NCBI RefSeq assembly: GCF_016862555.1
Contig: NZ_BONE01000037.1
Span: 1 to 64,000 of the forward strand
From: Asanoa siamensis
Lineage (GTDB): Bacteria; Actinomycetota; Actinomycetes; Mycobacteriales; Micromonosporaceae
Direction of reading: 5' to 3'
Length of the DNA: 64,000 bases
Shown here: in pieces, positions 50,161 through 57,848 of the stretch
Position numbering within the stretch: the first letter of the stretch is position 1
Layout of the letters: every line of letters starts with the position of its first letter
The notes under the pieces: generated by a model
Seen by the model: only the letters and a program-made list of their open reading frames with translations
Told to the model about the DNA's origin: nothing
The model's database searches: none
Program-made: the position numbers and the translations under genes

Positions 50161-50997
50161 TCAGGCGCGCCGGAAGGCGCGGACGGCCAGCGGCACGAAG
50201 ATGAGCAGCAGGCCCGCCAGCCAGGCCAGCGTCTGCAGGGCCGGCGTGGTCGGGGACGGGCTGCCGATCGTCAGCCCGCGGACGGCGTCGACGGCGAGGG
50301 TCATCGGGTTGAGCTCCGCGAAGGCGCGCACCGCCGAGGGCATGGTGTCCGGTGGGACGAACGCCGAGGAGGCGAAGGTCAGCGGGAACACCCAGATGAA
50401 GCCCGCGGACTGGGCCGTCTCCGGGTTGCGCACCGACAGGCCGACCCAGGCGCTGATCCAGGAGAACACGTAGGAGAACGCGAGCACCAGGAGGAAGGCC
50501 ATCAGCAGCTGCCAGGCCGGCTCCGACGGGCGGAAGCCGACCGCGAGGCCCACGGCGACCATCACGACCAGCGTCAGCACGTTCATCACGAGGTCGGCCG
50601 CCGTCCGTCCGAACAGGACCGCCGCGCGGGACATCGGCAGGGAGCGCAACCGGTCGACGACGCCGGCCGCCAGGTCCTCGGTGAGGCCGATGCCCGTGAT
50701 CAGCGCGCCGAAGACCGCCGTCTGCACGATGATGCCGGGCAGGAGGAAGTTGACGTACGAGACGCCGCCGGTGTCGATCGCGCCGCCGAAGATGTAGCGG
50801 AACAGCAGCACGAAGATGACCGGCTGGATGAACGCGAACACGATGTAGACCGGGCGCCGCAACGTCTTGCGGAGCTGGCGGACCGCCATCACCTGGCTGT
50901 CGCGCAGGACCGCCCCGAAGGACAGCCGCTGCCGCCCGCCGCGGGCGACGATGCCGACCCGGGTCGTCGGCTCGGCCGGTGCCGTGGACGTGGTCAT
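50161..50997 (-). CDS. DrrB-type ABC-2 permease
   Basis: 278 residues with a soluble N-terminus and six helices. The DrrB-family segment [37 protein letters not shown] is the ABC-2 signature. ATGA overlap with the ATPase gene. With it, the pair resembles daunorubicin-resistance-type exporters, though the natural substrate is unknown. Confidence 0.9.
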   Translation of the reverse strand: MTTSTAPAEPTTRVGIVARGGRQRLSFGAVLRDSQVMAVRQLRKTLRRPVYIVFAFIQPVIFVLLFRYIFGGAIDTGGVSYVNFLLPGIIVQTAVFGALITGIGLTEDLAAGVVDRLRSLPMSRAAVLFGRTAADLVMNVLTLVVMVAVGLAVGFRPSEPAWQLLMAFLLVLAFSYVFSWISAWVGLSVRNPETAQSAGFIWVFPLTFASSAFVPPDTMPSAVRAFAELNPMTLAVDAVRGLTIGSPSPTTPALQTLAWLAGLLLIFVPLAVRAFRRA

Positions 50998-51989
50998 GCG
51001 GCGGCCTCCTGCTTGCTGTCGGTGTCGCTGTCGGTGGTCGTGCGGCCGGTCAGGGCGAGGAACACGTCGTCGAGGCTCGGCTGCGTCAGCTGGATCACCG
51101 AGACGCCCAGGCCCTTGCCGTCGAGCCGCCGGATCGCCTCGGCGGAGGCGTCGGGCCGGGACACCCGCAGGGTCAGCTCGGCCGTGGGCCGGTCGGCCCG
51201 CACCTCGGTGCCGGTCGCGGCCAGGTCGGCGAGCACCGCCTCGGCCGTCGCCAGGTGGGCCGGGTCGGTCAGCCGGACCCGCAGCACGTCGGTGCCGGCG
51301 CTGGCCTTCAGCTCGGCCGGCGTGCCCTCGGCGATCACCTTGCCGTGGTCGATCACCGCGATGTCCTGGGCGAGCCGGTCGGCCTCCTCCAGGTATTGCG
51401 TGGTCAGCAGCACGGTGGTGCCGGCGTTCCGGAGCTCGTCGATCATGGTCCACAGCTCCTGCCGGGACCGCGGGTCCAGACCGGTCGTGGGCTCGTCGAG
51501 CAGCAGCACCGGCGGCCGCCCCGTGAGGCTCGCGGCCAGGTCGAGGCGGCGCTTCATGCCGCCCGAGTAGGTGCTGACGCGCCGGTTGGCCGCATCGGTC
51601 AGGTCGAAGCGCTCCAGGATCTCGGCGGCCCGGCGGCGCGCCTCCGCGGCCGGCAGCCGGTAGAGCCGGCCCACCATCTCCAGGTTCTCGCGGCCGGTCA
51701 GCTCCTGGTCGACGGCGGCGAACTGCCCGGCCAGGCCGATCGCGAGCCGCACCGCCAGCGGGTCGCGGCCCACGTCGGCGCCGAGCACGCGGGCCTGCCC
51801 GCCGCCGGGGCGCAACAGCGTCGAGAGCACCTTGATCAGCGTCGTCTTGCCCGCGCCGTTGGGGCCGAGCAGGCCGAACACCGTGCCCTGGCGGACCGTG
51901 AGGCGCAGGCCGTCGAGCGCGACCACCGCGCCGTAGGACACCGCCAGGTCGTCGACCTCGACCGCGGGCACCAGATCATTCGTCGTCAT
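50994..51989 (-). CDS. DrrA-type ABC transporter ATPase
   Basis: 331 residues. Walker [15 protein letters not shown], signature [14 protein letters not shown], Walker [15 protein letters not shown]-loop [12 protein letters not shown], and the DrrA-type C-terminal domain ending ALTGRTT. ATG 51989 with GGAGA upstream. The promoter carries a GTATACGTATAC palindrome over the -10. The EXLDI-family gene is divergent from it. Confidence 0.92.
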   Translation of the reverse strand: MTTNDLVPAVEVDDLAVSYGAVVALDGLRLTVRQGTVFGLLGPNGAGKTTLIKVLSTLLRPGGGQARVLGADVGRDPLAVRLAIGLAGQFAAVDQELTGRENLEMVGRLYRLPAAEARRRAAEILERFDLTDAANRRVSTYSGGMKRRLDLAASLTGRPPVLLLDEPTTGLDPRSRQELWTMIDELRNAGTTVLLTTQYLEEADRLAQDIAVIDHGKVIAEGTPAELKASAGTDVLRVRLTDPAHLATAEAVLADLAATGTEVRADRPTAELTLRVSRPDASAEAIRRLDGKGLGVSVIQLTQPSLDDVFLALTGRTTTDSDTDSKQEAAA

Positions 51990-52016
51990 ATCAGGTCTCC
52001 GAAGAACATGCGTAGT

Positions 52017-52029
52017 AGTATACGTATAC
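52017..52029 (-). promoter_or_regulatory. DrrAB-operon promoter -10 with overlapping GTATAC palindrome
   Basis: GTATACGTATAC (52018-52029) is a perfect 12-bp palindrome. On the minus strand it overlaps TATACT (52022-52017), a near-ideal -10, 28 bp before the DrrA start. A bound regulator would block the promoter. The same GTATAC half-site forms the PadR operator at 56572-56596. Confidence 0.55.
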
Positions 52030-52049
52030 GGAGCCCGCTGTCGAGTCGC

Positions 52050-52055
52050 TAAAGT
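52050..52055 (+). promoter_or_regulatory. Leaderless-type -10 of the EXLDI gene
   Basis: TAAAGT ends eight bases before ATG 52064 and no Shine-Dalgarno is present. Confidence 0.5.
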
Positions 52056-52063
52056 GAGTGATC

Positions 52064-52606
52064 ATGCCCAACAAGACGATCTACGTCGCCGACGACGACA
52101 TGCCGCTGCTGCAGCGCGCGCAGGAGCTCACCGGTGCCACCCTGTCGGCCGCGATCGTCACGGCGCTGCGCCGGCTCGTCGAGGTCGAGGAGGCTAGGCG
52201 GGCGGGCTTCGAGGAGATCACCGTCAAGGTCGGCGTCGGGAAGTCCGCCCTCAAGCGCTTCCTCGGCTCGGCGCTCGGTGAGTGGACGTCCACCACGGCC
52301 GACGGCGAGGAGACCTACTCGCTGTTCAGGACCAGCCGCGGGCGATACGCGGTGCACCATGCGACGTCGGAGGTGCACACGCCGGTCGGGCCCAACGCGG
52401 AGCGGTCGATCAAGTGGTCGACGGGCTGGCGCGCCTGGATCGGTGACTGGTCGCCGGACCAGGCCTGGATGCGCACGCCCGCCCAGGCCAGCTTCGCCGT
52501 CGTCGACACCGTGGAGGAGTTGGAGGCCCTGCTGCCGCCGGAGCTCTACGCGGTGGCGCGACAGTCCATCCAGGACGATCCGGAGATCGAGGACCTGGAC
52601 ATCTAG
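52064..52606 (+). CDS. EXLDI family protein
   Basis: 180 residues from ATG 52064 (GTG 52058 in frame is possible). It starts MPNKTIYVADDDMPLLQRAQ, then LSAAIVTALRRLVEVEEARR, and ends with EDLDI, the C-terminal E-x-L-D-I signature that names this actinobacterial family. The middle is Trp-rich (STGWRAWIGDWSPDQAW). The N-terminal helix-rich part resembles a ribbon-helix-helix-like or DNA-associated module, which is only a guess. Divergent from the DrrAB genes, so it may be a regulator or companion of that exporter. Confidence 0.75.
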   Translation: MPNKTIYVADDDMPLLQRAQELTGATLSAAIVTALRRLVEVEEARRAGFEEITVKVGVGKSALKRFLGSALGEWTSTTADGEETYSLFRTSRGRYAVHHATSEVHTPVGPNAERSIKWSTGWRAWIGDWSPDQAWMRTPAQASFAVVDTVEELEALLPPELYAVARQSIQDDPEIEDLDI

Positions 52607-52950
52607 ATCGCGAGCTTGAGGATCAGCGCCGACATGAACGTCAGCAGCAGGTGCGTGCCGAAGCCGCCGACGTTGCCGGCCTTGCCCCGCCACCGCACCG
52701 GGAACCGGGTGGGCGCGACCCGCCGGGCCATCCGGATGATGACGGCCGAGGTGAGGTTGGCCAGCACCGCGAGCGCGGCCACGGCGGGCAGCGCCGGGTT
52801 GGCCAGGTTGGTCGCCGCCATCCACCAGGCCAGGCCGAAGGGCAGCAGGGCGACGAAGAACGACACCCGCATCCACTTCGCGCACCACTGCGCGCGGCGG
52901 TGACGGACGCCCTCCTCGGGCGAGCGTTCGATCGGCAGCGTCCTGGTCAT
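52603..52950 (-). CDS. Small multi-pass membrane protein
   Basis: 115 residues with a basic N-terminus and three hydrophobic stretches (VSFFVALLPFGLAWWM, AVAALAVLANLTSAVII, HLLLTFMSALILKLAI). No family recognised. Its stop overlaps the end of the convergent EXLDI gene by four bases. Start ATG 52950 has no clear ribosome site. Confidence 0.6.
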   Translation of the reverse strand: MTRTLPIERSPEEGVRHRRAQWCAKWMRVSFFVALLPFGLAWWMAATNLANPALPAVAALAVLANLTSAVIIRMARRVAPTRFPVRWRGKAGNVGGFGTHLLLTFMSALILKLAI

Positions 52951-52996
52951 CCGGACAGTGTGTCGGGCGAGATCACGTCCCGCGCCGGACGTACGG

Positions 52997-53584
52997 TCAG
53001 GACTGTCCTGGCGGGACGGTCGGCTTGTCCTTCGGGCCCTTCGGCTCCTTGGACGCCTTGGGTTCCTTGGTCGGCTTCGGGTCCTTCGACGGCTTGCCGC
53101 TGCCGTGCCCGCGACCCCAGCCGTTGCCGTTCCCGTTGCTGTGCCCGTTGCCCGGGCCGTGCGTCGTCGGGCCGGGCGTCGCCGGCGGAGTCACGCCGGC
53201 CGGCGCGTGCGGCGCGCGGCCCGGCTCGTTGACCACACCGCCGGGCCGCGCCGGCCCCGTCGGGTCGGTGGTCGCCGGGCGGACCGGTGACTGGACGGGC
53301 AGCGTCCCGGTCGCGGCGGCGACGGCGAGCCCGCCGCCGGCCAGCACGGCACCCGCGACCGCGAGCTTCACCGCGAGCGCCCGGCCGACGATCCGGGCCC
53401 GGCGGGCCGCCGCCGGCGTCGCCACCGGGCCGGGCTCGCGGGCCGCCCGGAACGCGGCCACGGCCGCCTCCTCGCCCCGCAGTTCGGCCGGGTGCGCGGG
53501 CGCCCGCAGCGCGGCCAGCGCCGGCGGCAGGGGACCGCCGTCGAGCATCCGGTCGAGCGCGGCGTCGTCGCGCGGGTCAGCCAT
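52997..53584 (-). CDS. Membrane protein downstream of ECF sigma, low-complexity tail
   Basis: 195 residues. A cytoplasmic N-terminus (DDAALDRMLDGGPLPPALAA) is followed by one transmembrane helix (about 70-92, LAVKLAVAGAVLAGGGLAVAAAT). The external tail has Pro/Thr/Gly, then Gly-Asn-His (GNGHSNGNGNGWGRGHG), then Lys-Pro repeats (KDPKPTKEPKASKEPKGPKD). It overlaps the sigma gene by eight bases, so it is probably the anti-sigma or sensor partner. The Lys-Pro tail may lie in or span the cell wall. Confidence 0.7.
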   Translation of the reverse strand: MADPRDDAALDRMLDGGPLPPALAALRAPAHPAELRGEEAAVAAFRAAREPGPVATPAAARRARIVGRALAVKLAVAGAVLAGGGLAVAAATGTLPVQSPVRPATTDPTGPARPGGVVNEPGRAPHAPAGVTPPATPGPTTHGPGNGHSNGNGNGWGRGHGSGKPSKDPKPTKEPKASKEPKGPKDKPTVPPGQS

Positions 53585-54218
53585 GGCGGCGCTCCAATGT
53601 CTCGGCGAGCCGCCGCAGCCCGCGGAAGGCGGCCATCCGTACCGCGCCGGCGCGCTTGCCCAGCACCTGGCCCGCGCCGGCCGCGTCGAGCCCGACCACG
53701 ACGCGCAGCAGCACCGCCTCGGCCTGGTCGCGCGGCAGCGTGGCGATCAGGGCGAGCGCCCGCTCGGTGTCGATCGCGTCGGTGGCCTCGGCCGCGGTGT
53801 CGGCCCGGTCCGCGAGGTCCAGGTCGAGGGCGACCGTCTCCGGACGGCGACGGGTGCGCCGCAGGTGGTCGAGCGCGCGGTGCCGGCCGACGGTCGCACA
53901 CCAGGCCCGGAAGCCGGCCAGGTCGCCGGTGAACGAGGGCAGGTCGCGGCAGACCTGCAGCCAGGTCTCCGAGGCGACGTCGTCGGCGTCGGTGCCGACC
54001 AGCACCCGCAGGTAGCGCAGCAGCCCCGGGTGGACGAGCCGGTAGAGCGCGCGGAACGACTCCTCGTCGCCGGCGAGGGCGCCGGCCAGCGGGTCGCCGA
54101 CGGGGGCGCCGGCCAGCGGGTCGCCGTTGGGGACGCCGGCCAGCGGGCCGGCGGCGGGGCGGAGCGGGCCCTCGTCGCCTGGCTCGGGTGGCGAGGGGCG
54201 CCGGGACGCTACGACCAC
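53577..54218 (-). CDS. ECF RNA polymerase sigma factor
   Basis: About 213 residues from GTG 54218; the start is uncertain because no ribosome site or -10 is clear. After an N-terminal extension with three PLAG-type repeats, region 2 reads FRALYRLVHPGLLRYLRVLVGTDADDVASETWLQVC, then FRAWCATVGRHRALDHLRRTRR. Region 4 reads ALIATLPRDQAEAVLLRVVVGLDAAGAGQVLGKRAGAVRMAAFRGLRRL. The region-4 core GLDAAGAGQVLGKR departs from the usual L-Y-x-E-I-A-x-x-L but keeps its helix-turn-helix pattern. Confidence 0.8.
   Translation of the reverse strand: MVVASRRPSPPEPGDEGPLRPAAGPLAGVPNGDPLAGAPVGDPLAGALAGDEESFRALYRLVHPGLLRYLRVLVGTDADDVASETWLQVCRDLPSFTGDLAGFRAWCATVGRHRALDHLRRTRRRPETVALDLDLADRADTAAEATDAIDTERALALIATLPRDQAEAVLLRVVVGLDAAGAGQVLGKRAGAVRMAAFRGLRRLAETLERRHG
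54078..54158 (-). repeat. 27-bp tandem repeat (3 copies) in the sigma gene N-terminus
   Basis: Copies start at 54078, 54105 and 54132, and the first two share GGCGCCGGCCAGCGGGTCGC. Each encodes nine residues of the GDPLAGAPV type. The spacing keeps the reading frame, so copy number could vary. Confidence 0.8.
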
Positions 54219-54426
54219 GGCATGCCGGTGGAGCGGTCGGACGGCACGGAACGCTCCTCCCCGAGTGGCAGCCGGTCGGATGGTGACGATTCCACCATGC
54301 CGGCCGGCGCACAACCCGGGGTGCCCGGCAGCGCCCCACCGCCGGACTGTCGCGGGTCCGCTCTTCCCGCCCCCGGGCCGTACGCCACCTCCCACGACAC
54401 TCACAGCGCCGCCGGGGCGCCGGATG

Positions 54427-55047
54427 TCACATCGGGCGGGCGGGGTCCGGCAGCCGGTCGCGGCTGGTCGGGTCGCGGTCGACGGCCAGCGCCCAGAACA
54501 GCAGCGCGATGCCCATCGCGCCGGCGTCCGGGTTGCCGATCGCGCGCTGCCCGACGTACGAGGCCCGGCCCATCCGCGGCGCCAGGTCGGCGGTCGCCCG
54601 CGCGTGGTCGAAGGCCTGGTTGGCGACCATGGTCCAGTCCACCGGCGGCCGCGCCGCGTGCACGTCGTCCAGGGTCGGGCCCAGGCAGTCGAGCATGGTC
54701 CGGTCGCCGACCTTCGCCTCGCCGACCCGGGAGATCGCCGCCGTGCCCGCGTCGAGGCCGTTGATCAGCGCGAGGTCGCCGTCGCCGCCCTGTTCCAGGC
54801 TCGCGCCGACGTCGTTGAAGAGCAGGCCGAGCAGGGGGCCGCTGGTGCCGCCGACCTCGTCCAGGAAGTACGTGGCCGCGGTCTCGAACTCCGTGGCCAG
54901 ATCGGCGTCGGTCGGGATGCGGGACACCGCGCCGCGCAGCCCCTCGCGCAGGTTGTCGCCGTAGTCGCCGTCGCCCGCCGCCTGGTCGAGCCGGGTCAGC
55001 TCGCCGTACGCCTGCTCGGCGGCCTCCAGGTACAGCTTCATCAACAT
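54427..55047 (-). CDS. dhaL: Dihydroxyacetone kinase subunit DhaL
   Basis: 206 residues. The ADP-binding subunit signature is visible as AAGDGDYGDNLREGLRGA (Tyr where most members have His), TSGPLLGLLF, and the late DLAPRMGRASYVGQRAIGNPDAGA. It phosphorylates dihydroxyacetone-type substrates bound on DhaK. ATG 55047 with GAGG upstream follows the dhaK stop by seven bases. No dhaM or PTS-type phosphodonor gene follows, so either a distant DhaM supplies phosphate or the pair uses ATP or a different sugar-like substrate. Confidence 0.88.
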   Translation of the reverse strand: MLMKLYLEAAEQAYGELTRLDQAAGDGDYGDNLREGLRGAVSRIPTDADLATEFETAATYFLDEVGGTSGPLLGLLFNDVGASLEQGGDGDLALINGLDAGTAAISRVGEAKVGDRTMLDCLGPTLDDVHAARPPVDWTMVANQAFDHARATADLAPRMGRASYVGQRAIGNPDAGAMGIALLFWALAVDRDPTSRDRLPDPARPM

Positions 55048-55054
55048 GGCGACC

Positions 55055-56071
55055 TCATTTCCGCAGCCCGGCGGTCCAGGCGGGCGCGTCGAACAGCGCG
55101 GTCCAACCGCCGGTGGGGTGCGCCTCGACCGACGGCTCCAGCATCGTGATCGTGATGGAGAAACCCTTCATGTCCAGAGCCGGCGTGTACGGCCCGACGA
55201 GGCTGCGCTCCACGGCGATGTCCCGGGCCGCCAGCGCGTCGACGGCCTCCGCGAACACGTTGTAGAGCTCGATGTAGGTGGTCCCGCCGAGACCGTTGAC
55301 GAACAGGAACACCGACCGGCCGCCGGGCAGGTGGGTGACCACGTCGTCGACCATCCGGGCGACGAGCTCCTCGAGCGGCGGGCGGTCGATGGTGTGCTGG
55401 GCGCGCTCGCCGTGGATGCCGACGCCGTACTCGAGCTCGCCGGGCCCCAGGTCGAAGCCCGGCCGGCCGGTGACCGGCGAGGTCTGGGCGAGCGAGGCGA
55501 CCGCGATGCTGCGCGACCGGCCGACGACCGTCTCGCCGATAGCGACCAGCTCGTCGAGCCCGGCCCCACGATCGGCGGCGGCGCCGAGGAGCTTCTCGGT
55601 GAGCACGGTCGCCCCGGTCCCGCGGCGCCCGGTCGCGGTCTGCTGACTCTCGGTGGCGACGTCGTCGTCGACGAGCACGCGGGCGACGGGGATGCCGTCG
55701 TGCCGCAGCCGCTCGGCCGCGATGCCGAAGTTGATCCGGTCACCGGTGTAGTTCTTGACGATGTGCAGCACTCCCGCCGGCCCGGCGGCGGCGCGGCTCC
55801 CTTCGTACACCTGGCGGTTGTGGGGTGAGGCGAACACCCGCCCGGGCGCGGCGGCGTCGAGCATCCCGCGGCCGACGAGTCCGACGTGCATGGGCTCGTG
55901 ACCGGAGCCGCCGCCGGAGAGCAACCCGACCTGCCGCCGCGGATCGCGGTCGATCGACCGGACGAAGACGGGATCGGTGGACAGCTCCACGACGTCGGCA
56001 TGATCACGCGCGAACCCCAACAGGGCCCGGTCCACGTACTCGGTCTTGGAGGCGTAGAAGGGTTCCGCCAT
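55055..56071 (-). CDS. dhaK: Dihydroxyacetone kinase subunit DhaK
   Basis: 338 residues from ATG 56071. GGGSGHEPMHVGLVGRGMLDA, VKNYTGDRINFGIAAERLR and DDDVAT are substrate-domain motifs. YGVGIHGERA contains the His that binds the ketose covalently in this family. A long in-frame upstream extension is Arg/Ser-rich and not part of the gene. First gene of the dhaKL pair. A short palindrome (GGCGCGATCGTCGCGCC, 56138-56154) lies 67 bp upstream. Confidence 0.92.
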   Translation of the reverse strand: MAEPFYASKTEYVDRALLGFARDHADVVELSTDPVFVRSIDRDPRRQVGLLSGGGSGHEPMHVGLVGRGMLDAAAPGRVFASPHNRQVYEGSRAAAGPAGVLHIVKNYTGDRINFGIAAERLRHDGIPVARVLVDDDVATESQQTATGRRGTGATVLTEKLLGAAADRGAGLDELVAIGETVVGRSRSIAVASLAQTSPVTGRPGFDLGPGELEYGVGIHGERAQHTIDRPPLEELVARMVDDVVTHLPGGRSVFLFVNGLGGTTYIELYNVFAEAVDALAARDIAVERSLVGPYTPALDMKGFSITITMLEPSVEAHPTGGWTALFDAPAWTAGLRK

Positions 56072-56137
56072 GGGATGTCTCGATTCCTGGTCGGGGCCCG
56101 TGCTCCCCTCATCATGCGACGGCACGGACCGCCGGTC

Positions 56138-56154
56138 GGCGCGATCGTCGCGCC
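56138..56154. promoter_or_regulatory. Short palindrome in the dhaKL leader
   Basis: GGCGCGA-TCG-TCGCGCC is a perfect 7-bp dyad. The rest of the 269-bp stretch 56072-56340 between dhaK and the next gene shows nothing else clear. It may be an operator or an RNA hairpin. Confidence 0.3.
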
Positions 56155-56340
56155 GGCGCGGTGATCTTCGGCGACAAACCTCGCAGGAGGGCAGCGGCGT
56201 ACGCAGCCGTCCCAGCACCGCGTCCCGGCTCGCCTGACTGGTCCTTTCACTCGTGGTCGGGGTGTCCGTTCAGCTGACCCCCTGACCGTCAGCGCAACAC
56301 CCGATCCCGCCGACGGGACTCCCTTGGCACGATCGTGGCC

Positions 56341-56550
56341 ATGCTGAACTGGACGCCTGACATCGGACTCCTCAAAGCGTTGATCGCCATGAACGACGGC
56401 CGCACCGACGTCGTGCTCACCCCACCCGACCAGAAGGTCGTGGCGTGGGCGGACCAGCAGGGCTACAAGGTGGCCCTCGTCGCGGGCGTCTGCGAGATCA
56501 GACCGGGCGAAACCACAGTGGACGCCCGGCCGATCCCGCTCCCGTCCTGA
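56341..56550 (+). CDS. Small hypothetical protein
   Basis: 69 residues (LNWTPDIGLLKALIAMNDGRT, DVVLTPPDQKVVAWADQQGYKVALVAGVCEI). The composition is balanced and unlike antisense noise. No signal peptide or membrane span, no family recognised. GTG 56335 is an alternative start two codons upstream. It ends 22 bp before the PadR operator. Confidence 0.55.
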   Translation: MLNWTPDIGLLKALIAMNDGRTDVVLTPPDQKVVAWADQQGYKVALVAGVCEIRPGETTVDARPIPLPS

Positions 56551-56571
56551 GACCGCCGGCCGACTAACCCG

Positions 56572-56596
56572 CGCGTATACCCTCAGCGTATACGCG
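56572..56596. promoter_or_regulatory. PadR operator (inverted repeat)
   Basis: CGCGTATAC-N7-GTATACGCG is a perfect 9-bp inverted repeat. It ends five bases before the -10 of the padR-like gene, covering its -35 region, as expected for autorepression that also controls the ABC genes behind it. Confidence 0.65.
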
Positions 56597-56601
56597 TGGT
56601 G

Positions 56602-56607
56602 TATGGT
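56602..56607 (+). promoter_or_regulatory. Leaderless-type -10 of the PadR operon
   Basis: TATGGT ends seven bases before ATG 56615 with no Shine-Dalgarno. Confidence 0.6.
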
Positions 56608-56614
56608 CCTTCGC

Positions 56615-57136
56615 ATGAGCGTTCCTCTGACCCTGCTCGGGCTGCTCGAGCGCGAGCCCAGCCACGGCTACGACCTCAAGCGCGACTACGACGCCTTCTT
56701 CGGCCGGGGCAGGCCGCTGCCGTTCGGGCAGGTCTACGCCACGCTCGGCAGGCTCGCCCGTGACGGCAAGGTGGTCATCGCCGTCGAGCCCGGTGACGGG
56801 CCCGAGCGCAAGCGCTACGTCATCACCGAGAGCGGGGCGTCCGAGGTCAACGCCTGGCTGGTCGAGCCGCTCGAGCCCGAGCCGCACCTGCAGACCGTGC
56901 TGTTCGCCAAGGTGGTGCTGGCGCTGATGCTCGGCCGCCCGGCCGAGGACTATCTCGACACCCAGCGCCGCGCCCACCTCGCCCGCATGCGCGAGCTGAC
57001 CGAGGTCAAGCGCGGCGGCAACCTGGTCGACGCCCTGCTCGCCGACCACGGCCTGTTCCACCTCGAGGCCGACCTGCGCTGGATCGACACGACCGTCGCG
57101 CGGCTCGACGGGCTGGCCAAGGCGGTGGCCCGATGA
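56615..57136 (+). CDS. PadR family transcriptional repressor
   Basis: 173 residues. PadR winged helix: TLLGLLEREPSHGYDLKRDYDAFF, PFGQVYATLGRLARDGKV, and the wing GPERKRYVITESG; then a C-terminal dimerisation helix region (LFAKVVLALMLGRPAEDYL). ATG 56615 is chosen from the leaderless promoter; ATG 56603 lies inside the -10. ATGA overlap with the ABC ATPase. It probably represses this exporter operon. Confidence 0.9.
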   Translation: MSVPLTLLGLLEREPSHGYDLKRDYDAFFGRGRPLPFGQVYATLGRLARDGKVVIAVEPGDGPERKRYVITESGASEVNAWLVEPLEPEPHLQTVLFAKVVLALMLGRPAEDYLDTQRRAHLARMRELTEVKRGGNLVDALLADHGLFHLEADLRWIDTTVARLDGLAKAVAR

Positions 57137-57798
57137 TCGAGGCGCGCGACGTCACGCTCTCGTTCGGCGAGACCCCGGCCCTGCGCGGTGCCACGCTCAC
57201 CGTCGCCGAAGGGGAGATCCTGGCCGTGATGGGCCCGAGCGGCTCCGGCAAGTCGACGCTGCTGCACTGCCTCGCCGGCATCCTCGTGCCCGACACCGGC
57301 GAGATCCACTTCGCCGGGCAGCGGATCGACACGCTCGACGAGGGCGCCCGCAGCGCGCTGCGCCGCGACCGGTTCGGGTTCGTCTTCCAGTTCGGCCAGC
57401 TCGTCCCGGAGCTGACCGCCGTCGAGAACGTCGCGCTGCCGTTGCTGCTGGCCGGCACCCGCAGGCGGACGGCGGTGGCCGAGGCGGCCTCCTGGTTCGC
57501 CCGCCTCGACCTCGACGGCCTGCAGGGGCGCCGCTCGGGCGAGCTCTCCGGCGGCCAGGCCCAGCGGGTCGCGCTGGCCCGCGGGCTGGTCGCCAAGCCG
57601 CGGGTGCTGTTCGCCGACGAGCCGACCGGCTCGCTCGACTCGCTCACCGGCGAGCACGTGATGGACCTGCTGGTGGGCGCGGCCCGCGAGCAGGGCACGA
57701 CGGTCGTGGTGGTCACCCACGAGGCCCGGGTCGCCGCGTACGCCGATCGCGAGGTCATCGTCCGCGACGGCACGGTGACGACGGCGGTGCTGGCGTGA
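57133..57798 (+). CDS. ABC transporter ATPase (LolD/MacB type)
   Basis: 221 residues. Walker A GPSGSGKSTLLHCLAG, Q-loop FQFGQLVPELTAVENVALP, signature ELSGGQAQRVALARGL, Walker B VLFADEPTGSLDS and H-loop VVVVTHEARVAAYADR. Length and motifs match ATPases that drive FtsX/MacB-type permeases. The stop lies in a 35-bp duplication. Confidence 0.92.
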   Translation: MIEARDVTLSFGETPALRGATLTVAEGEILAVMGPSGSGKSTLLHCLAGILVPDTGEIHFAGQRIDTLDEGARSALRRDRFGFVFQFGQLVPELTAVENVALPLLLAGTRRRTAVAEAASWFARLDLDGLQGRRSGELSGGQAQRVALARGLVAKPRVLFADEPTGSLDSLTGEHVMDLLVGAAREQGTTVVVVTHEARVAAYADREVIVRDGTVTTAVLA

Positions 57799-57848
57799 TC
57801 GGGCTCGGCCTGCACCTTGGAGTGCTGGCGTGATCGGGCTCGGCCTGC
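57787..57848 (+). repeat. 35-bp tandem duplication at the ATPase/permease junction
   Basis: The 27-bp block 57787-57813 recurs identically at 57822-57848, offset 35 bp, separated by 8 bp. Each copy holds the GCGTGATC junction where an ATPase stop would overlap the permease GTG by four bases. Confidence 0.9.
57795..57833 (+). CDS. Twelve-codon coupling mini-ORF
   Basis: GTG 57795 overlaps the ATPase stop (GTGA), reads MIGLGLHLGVLA, and stops at TGA 57831-57833, which overlaps the permease GTG 57830 (again GTGA). It is the start of the old permease frame left by the duplication. It could relay ribosomes from ATPase to permease. Translation is not proven. Confidence 0.45.
   Translation: MIGLGLHLGVLA

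Noticed and set aside
54219-54426. Possible gene or RNA between the sigma gene and dhaL
   Set aside because: Open frames here are short and Pro/Ser/Arg-rich, with no ribosome site or conserved-looking structure. Part may be the sigma promoter, but no element was convincing.
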